NCBI GenBank assembly: GCA_029255525.1
Contig: JANLJK010000305.1
Span: forward strand, 1 to 35,374
From: Pseudolabrys sp.
GTDB taxonomy: Bacteria; Pseudomonadota; Alphaproteobacteria; Rhizobiales; Xanthobacteraceae
DNA length: 35,374 nucleotides
Direction: 5' to 3'
Below, one piece after another: positions 32,658 through 35,374 of the stretch. Positions within the stretch are counted from its first letter, which is position 1; every line of letters begins with the position of its first letter. The position numbers and the translations under genes were made by a program. A model generated the notes under the pieces. That model searched no databases. It worked only from the letters and a program-made list of their open reading frames with translations, and was not told the DNA's origin.

Positions 32658-33521
32658 TCAGCCAGTCCTTCGGACTTTCTTGCGGGAAGCCGCGCGTTTC
32701 GGCTTGGCGCGCTTGCGGGCCGCCGGCTTTACGGCCTTGTTGCTCCTGTCGCCTTTGGCGCTCCGGCGCAGAGCGTCCATCAGGTTGATGACGTTGCTCG
32801 GCGTCGGCTCGGACACGATCGGCGGTTTCTTGCCGGCGCGTTTGGCGTCGATCAACTTGTTGAGCGCGATCTCGTAGCGATCCTCGAACTTGTCCGGATC
32901 GAAATGCCCCTGCTTGCTCTCCAGGATATGAGTGGCAAGCTTGAGCATGTCGGCTGGCACTTTGGCGTTCGGGATGTCGTCGAAATAGTCCTTCTCGTTG
33001 CGGACCTCGGTGTTGTAGCGCAGCGCGGTCGCGAGCAATCCCTTGCCGCGCGGCTGCAGCAGCAACAGGCGTTCGCGCCGGTAGATCACGAGCTTGGCCA
33101 GCGCCGCCAACTTCTCCTTGCACATGGCCTCGCGGATCACGGCGAAGGCTTCCTGCGCCGTCTCGTCCTGCGGCACGATGTAGAATGACTCATCGAGATA
33201 GATGCGGTCGATCTCGTCGATCGGCACGAATTCCGTGATGTCGATGGCGTGGGTACTGTCGAGGGCGACATTGTCGAGTTCTTCATCCTCCAGGAGCAGG
33301 TATTCGCCCTTGGCGAATTCGAAGCCTTTCACGCGATCGTCCGGCTCGACCGCGTCACCGGTTTCCGCATCCACGATCTCGTTACGGATGCGGTTGCCAG
33401 TCTTGCGGTTGATGATGTGGAAGCGGACACGTTCCGTGGTCGATGTCGCGGGAAATAGCTCCACCGCGCAGGATACCAGCGACAGCTTCAACAAGCCTTT
33501 CCAGGTCGGCCGCGGCGCCAT
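32658..33521 (-). CDS. ku: Non-homologous end-joining protein Ku
   Basis: The Ku homodimer binds double-strand ends and recruits LigD. A 287-aa protein with the bacterial Ku barrel (WKGLLKLSLVSCAVELFPATS; VKGFEFAKGEYLLLEDEEL; ITEFVPIDEIDRIYLDESFYIVP) and a C-terminal basic tail (KPAARKRAKPKRAASRKK) likely to contact DNA. The start is ATG 33521 (MAPRPTWKG) with GGAG 7 nt upstream; the ORF-track start at 33608 is rejected. It is transcribed with ligD. Confidence 0.94.
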   Translation of the reverse strand: MAPRPTWKGLLKLSLVSCAVELFPATSTTERVRFHIINRKTGNRIRNEIVDAETGDAVEPDDRVKGFEFAKGEYLLLEDEELDNVALDSTHAIDITEFVPIDEIDRIYLDESFYIVPQDETAQEAFAVIREAMCKEKLAALAKLVIYRRERLLLLQPRGKGLLATALRYNTEVRNEKDYFDDIPNAKVPADMLKLATHILESKQGHFDPDKFEDRYEIALNKLIDAKRAGKKPPIVSEPTPSNVINLMDALRRSAKGDRSNKAVKPAARKRAKPKRAASRKKVRRTG

Positions 33522-33554
33522 TGAGCAACTCCGTCGTGAGTATCCCAACCGGGA

Positions 33555-33579
33555 AACTCTAGGCCAGGGAACGGGTTCC
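33555..33579 (-). promoter_or_regulatory. ku: Candidate EcfG-like promoter for ku-ligD
   Basis: On the minus strand GGAAC (33575-33579) is followed after 16 bp by AGTT (33555-33558), one mismatch from the EcfG -10 CGTT. It lies 33 bp before the ku ATG. GGAAC is also part of a near-palindrome GGGAACCCGTTCCC, which could be the real signal. Confidence 0.35.
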
Positions 33580-33677
33580 CGTCCCCCACGACTTTCGGCC
33601 GCTTCCAAGCGACTGAATTGGTGAGGCTTTCGTCGCTCCTCTTCCTCATTTAGGCGATCTTCGGCATCGTGTGCTGT

Positions 33678-33851
33678 TTATCCCCTTAGGCGGTGAGCTG
33701 CGACGGCGTCGGCTGCGGTCGTGGCGAGACCGGTTACGTCAAAGGGCGCTTCCTGAAGCCAGGACTTCAACTCGCCGGCGACGATGAAATCATCCGCCAC
33801 GAGCAGGATGCGGAAGCGCGCAGTGCGTTGCGTCAGAATGGATGCCTTCAT
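33678..33851 (-). pseudogene. Truncated response-regulator receiver domain
   Basis: A 57-codon frame missed by the ORF track. It reads MKASILTQRTARFRILLVADDF and IVAGELKSWLQEAPFDVTGL, then TTAADAVAAHR and a stop. This matches the beta1-alpha1-beta2-alpha2 start of a receiver domain, with DD of the acidic pocket, but ends before the phospho-acceptor Asp strand. It is probably the remnant of a single-domain or NtrC/PatA-like regulator. It lies upstream of ku on the same strand. A functional short protein cannot be excluded. Confidence 0.5.
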
Positions 33852-34036
33852 TATTGAACGAAAGGCTGAGGTCTGCGGCGCGTCATGGGCTTCTTGTGAC
33901 CTCCGCCGAACAGATCGCTCCCCACCCCTCCAGCGTGCGCATGGGCGTTATGTTCCGGCCACCGTGCGCGGATACGGTGAATGTGGTTATAGGAGTGACC
34001 GTCGCTGGACCCAAAGTTCTGCGCGGAGAGGTGACA

Positions 34037-34192
34037 ATGGAGCGGTTCATTCGCCGCAAGAACATTGAGCGCTATCGCAAGCTGCTGGCCGAAACGACCG
34101 ATGCCGCGCAGCGGCGGAAGTTGGAAAAGCTACTGGCTGAGGAGGAGGGACGGGGCGCCGGCCTCCAGCCACCCGCAGGCGCGGACGAATAG
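34037..34192 (+). CDS. 51-aa basic/acidic helical protein, function unknown
   Basis: The ORF-track start at 33842 adds 65 residues that look like a frame shadow; ATG 34037 follows GGAGAGG at good distance. The protein (MERFIRRKNIERYRKLLAET ... DAAQRRKLEKLLAEEEG) is a charged amphipathic helix likely to form a helical hairpin or coiled coil. I recall many similar tiny proteins in Bradyrhizobium-like genomes, without a known role. Confidence 0.65.
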   Translation: MERFIRRKNIERYRKLLAETTDAAQRRKLEKLLAEEEGRGAGLQPPAGADE

Positions 34193-34249
34193 TCACCTAG
34201 GGGGTTTCCCTGAGTTGAGGGAGACAGGGCACCAGGGTACCCGGCTGCC

Positions 34250-34402
34250 ATGGTGTCTTCTGCTGAGCAGCCTTCGTGCCCACGCTGTGGCGAGCCTATG
34301 CGGCTGAGCCGTGTGGTGCCGAGTGTGGCGGGCCATCCTGAGCTACGCAGCTTCGAATGCCGGCCCTGCCACGAGGTTTTGACCGAGGTGGTCGAGGACT
34401 AA
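34250..34402 (+). CDS. 50-aa zinc-ribbon protein
   Basis: Too short for the ORF track. ATG 34250 opens MVSSAEQPSCPRCGEPMRLS, later RSFECRPCHEVLTEVVED, then TAA. Two CxxC pairs (CPRC and CRPC), 23 residues apart, form a typical zinc ribbon or rubredoxin-like knuckle. No strong Shine-Dalgarno is seen. It lies 57 bp after the 51-aa gene and may share its transcript. Function unknown; small zinc ribbons often bind nucleic acid or a partner protein. Confidence 0.65.
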   Translation: MVSSAEQPSCPRCGEPMRLSRVVPSVAGHPELRSFECRPCHEVLTEVVED

Positions 34403-34579
34403 AGGCGCCGCTGCGTTAGCGAAATCACACCTAGATGCCCGTAATAACGGAACAAAATGAGCCGGCAGCGGTCGGCGCGCGATGGAACTTTTTTCGCTTT
34501 TTGTTCTTATTTTTCAGAATGTTGCATTAAAATACCGCAGCAAATGTCAGGCACATGGCATAGGGCGCCCGAAGTGCCG
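34403..34579. other. AT-rich gap between convergent zinc-ribbon gene and cysA
   Basis: No gene seen. From about 34440 to 34560 the sequence is clearly richer in A+T than its surroundings, with T-runs (GGAACTTTTTTCGC, CTTATTTTTCAG) after a weak GCCG/CGGC hairpin (about 34461-34476). It may end the transcript of the small-gene pair. Confidence 0.35.
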
Positions 34580-35374
34580 TCAGTCCGCGAACAGCCGGCC
34601 TTTTACGATACGGATGCCGATCCGGTCGTTCACCTTGAGAGGCGATGCGAGGCCTGCTTCGATCTCGATGACGGTACCGCGCGTGCCGAGGCTCACTTGC
34701 GCCCGACGTCCGGCCGCAGTGCGATGGATGTGCGTGATGACGCCTGACAGGGACGAGGCATCGGCGCTCACCACTTCCACATTTCCCGGTCGTAGATAGA
34801 GGTGCCCGCGACCGGTCAGCGTCCCGGCGAAACGCCCCTCGACCGACTGGCCCTCGTGCAGAAGCCGGCCGCCAACGCATTCGACCGGAATGCTGGTGGT
34901 GTCGCCGACAAAGGACATCACGAAAGGCGAGGCCGGCGCGTCGTAAACGTCGTCGGCGCTGCCAACCTGCTCGATCCTGCCGTTGTTGAGGATGGCCACG
35001 CGGTCGGCAAGTTCGAGCGCTTCCTCCTGATCGTGCGTGACGAAGACCGTGGTGTGGCCGGTGCGGTCGTGCAGTTCGCGCAGCCACTGCCGCAGCTCGC
35101 GCCGGACTTTGGCGTCCAGCGCGCCGAACGGTTCGTCGAGCAGCAAGACGCGGGGATCGATCGCAAGCGCGCGGGCCAGCGCCACGCGTTGACGCTGGCC
35201 GCCGGATAATTGAGCCGGAAACCGCCGGTCGAGGCCGGACAATTGCACCAGATCGAGCAACTCGCTCGCCCGCTTGCGGATGTCGGCGCGGCTCGGCCGC
35301 GCGGCCCGCGGCTTCACCTTGAGACCGTAACCGATGTTGTCGGCGACGGTCATATGCTTGAACAACGCGTAATG
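34580..35374 (-). CDS. cysA: Sulfate/thiosulfate ABC transporter ATPase CysA, 5' end outside window
   Basis: The ATPase of the sulfate/thiosulfate importer. The frame stays open past the TTG at 35365 to the window edge and reads [18 protein letters not shown], so the Q-loop neighbour is present and the Walker A is outside. Visible are the signature [15 protein letters not shown], Walker [15 protein letters not shown], and H-loop [10 protein letters not shown], then [25 protein letters not shown], which favours CysA over PotA or MalK. The C-terminal part is a TOBE-like regulatory domain ending [11 protein letters not shown]. The cysT/cysW/cysP genes would be expected beyond the right edge. Confidence 0.88.
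   Translation of the reverse strand, partial: HYALFKHMTVADNIGYGLKVKPRAARPSRADIRKRASELLDLVQLSGLDRRFPAQLSGGQRQRVALARALAIDPRVLLLDEPFGALDAKVRRELRQWLRELHDRTGHTTVFVTHDQEEALELADRVAILNNGRIEQVGSADDVYDAPASPFVMSFVGDTTSIPVECVGGRLLHEGQSVEGRFAGTLTGRGHLYLRPGNVEVVSADASSLSGVITHIHRTAAGRRAQVSLGTRGTVIEIEAGLASPLKVNDRIGIRIVKGRLFAD

Noticed and set aside
33485-33649. 54-codon minus-strand ORF overlapping the ku start
   Set aside because: Overlaps ku out of frame, no ribosome binding site and no recognisable motif; it would also contain the candidate ku promoter.
33842-34036. 65-residue N-terminal extension of the 51-aa protein
   Set aside because: Composition differs from the 51-aa protein, and it overlaps the receiver remnant start; ATG 34037 has a good ribosome binding site.
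34479-34500. GGAAC at 34479 as an EcfG -35
   Set aside because: No GTT at 16-17 bp and no downstream gene in that direction.

Overview
The window comes from a high-GC alphaproteobacterium of the order Hyphomicrobiales (Rhizobiales), most likely the Bradyrhizobium/Xanthobacteraceae side. The evidence is the six-gene acpXL-fabZ-fabF2-fabF1-adh-lpxXL locus for the very-long-chain fatty acid of rhizobial lipid A, an EcfG-type stress promoter, a Ku/LigD end-joining pair, tandem kup genes and several intergenic palindromes typical of rhizobial genomes. The genus cannot be fixed from the sequence alone.

Layout, left to right. 1-2261 (+): phospholipid synthesis genes psd (cut by the window edge) and pssA, then an isolated ureE with a histidine-rich tail. 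2268-3639 (-): a glutathione S-transferase-like protein and an ECF sigma factor. 3640-4064: a 425-bp gap holding two perfect copies of the dyad TTGTTTCGC-N13-GCGAAACAA. 4065-6460 (+): an OmpR-type response regulator overlapping a soluble hybrid histidine kinase. 6457-8341 (-): an Inh-family lipoprotein and mmsA. 8593-10275 (+): a flagellar-type stator pair motA/motB. 10407-14422 (+): two tandem kup potassium transporters. 14639-16981: a rhodanese, a divergent Omp25-like porin-family protein, and a PotF-like polyamine-binding protein.

17140-22412 (-): the lipid A very-long-chain fatty acid locus. AcpXL carries the growing chain, FabZ dehydrates it, FabF1/FabF2 elongate it, an MDR reductase probably reduces it, and LpxXL transfers it to lipid A. 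FabF2 has lost the catalytic cysteine and looks like a chain-length-factor partner of FabF1. 22611-24038: a small membrane protein, then a Cys-rich secreted protein and a PCuAC copper chaperone. 24168-27078 (-): a TRAP transporter operon dctP-dctQ-dctM. 27384-29953: a CMD-family protein, a nitroreductase, an RlpA-like protein and a low-affinity-iron-permease-family protein with a perfect EcfG promoter. 30042-33521 (-): ligD and ku. 33678-34402: a truncated receiver-domain remnant and two tiny conserved-looking proteins, one a zinc ribbon. 34580-35374 (-): cysA, cut by the right edge.

No rRNA, tRNA, CRISPR array, insertion sequence or prophage was seen. Most of the window is core or lightly accessory chromosome. 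The least explained items are the tandem dyad next to the ECF sigma factor, the Cys-less FabF2, the stress promoters near the end-joining genes, and the short-gene cluster upstream of ku.
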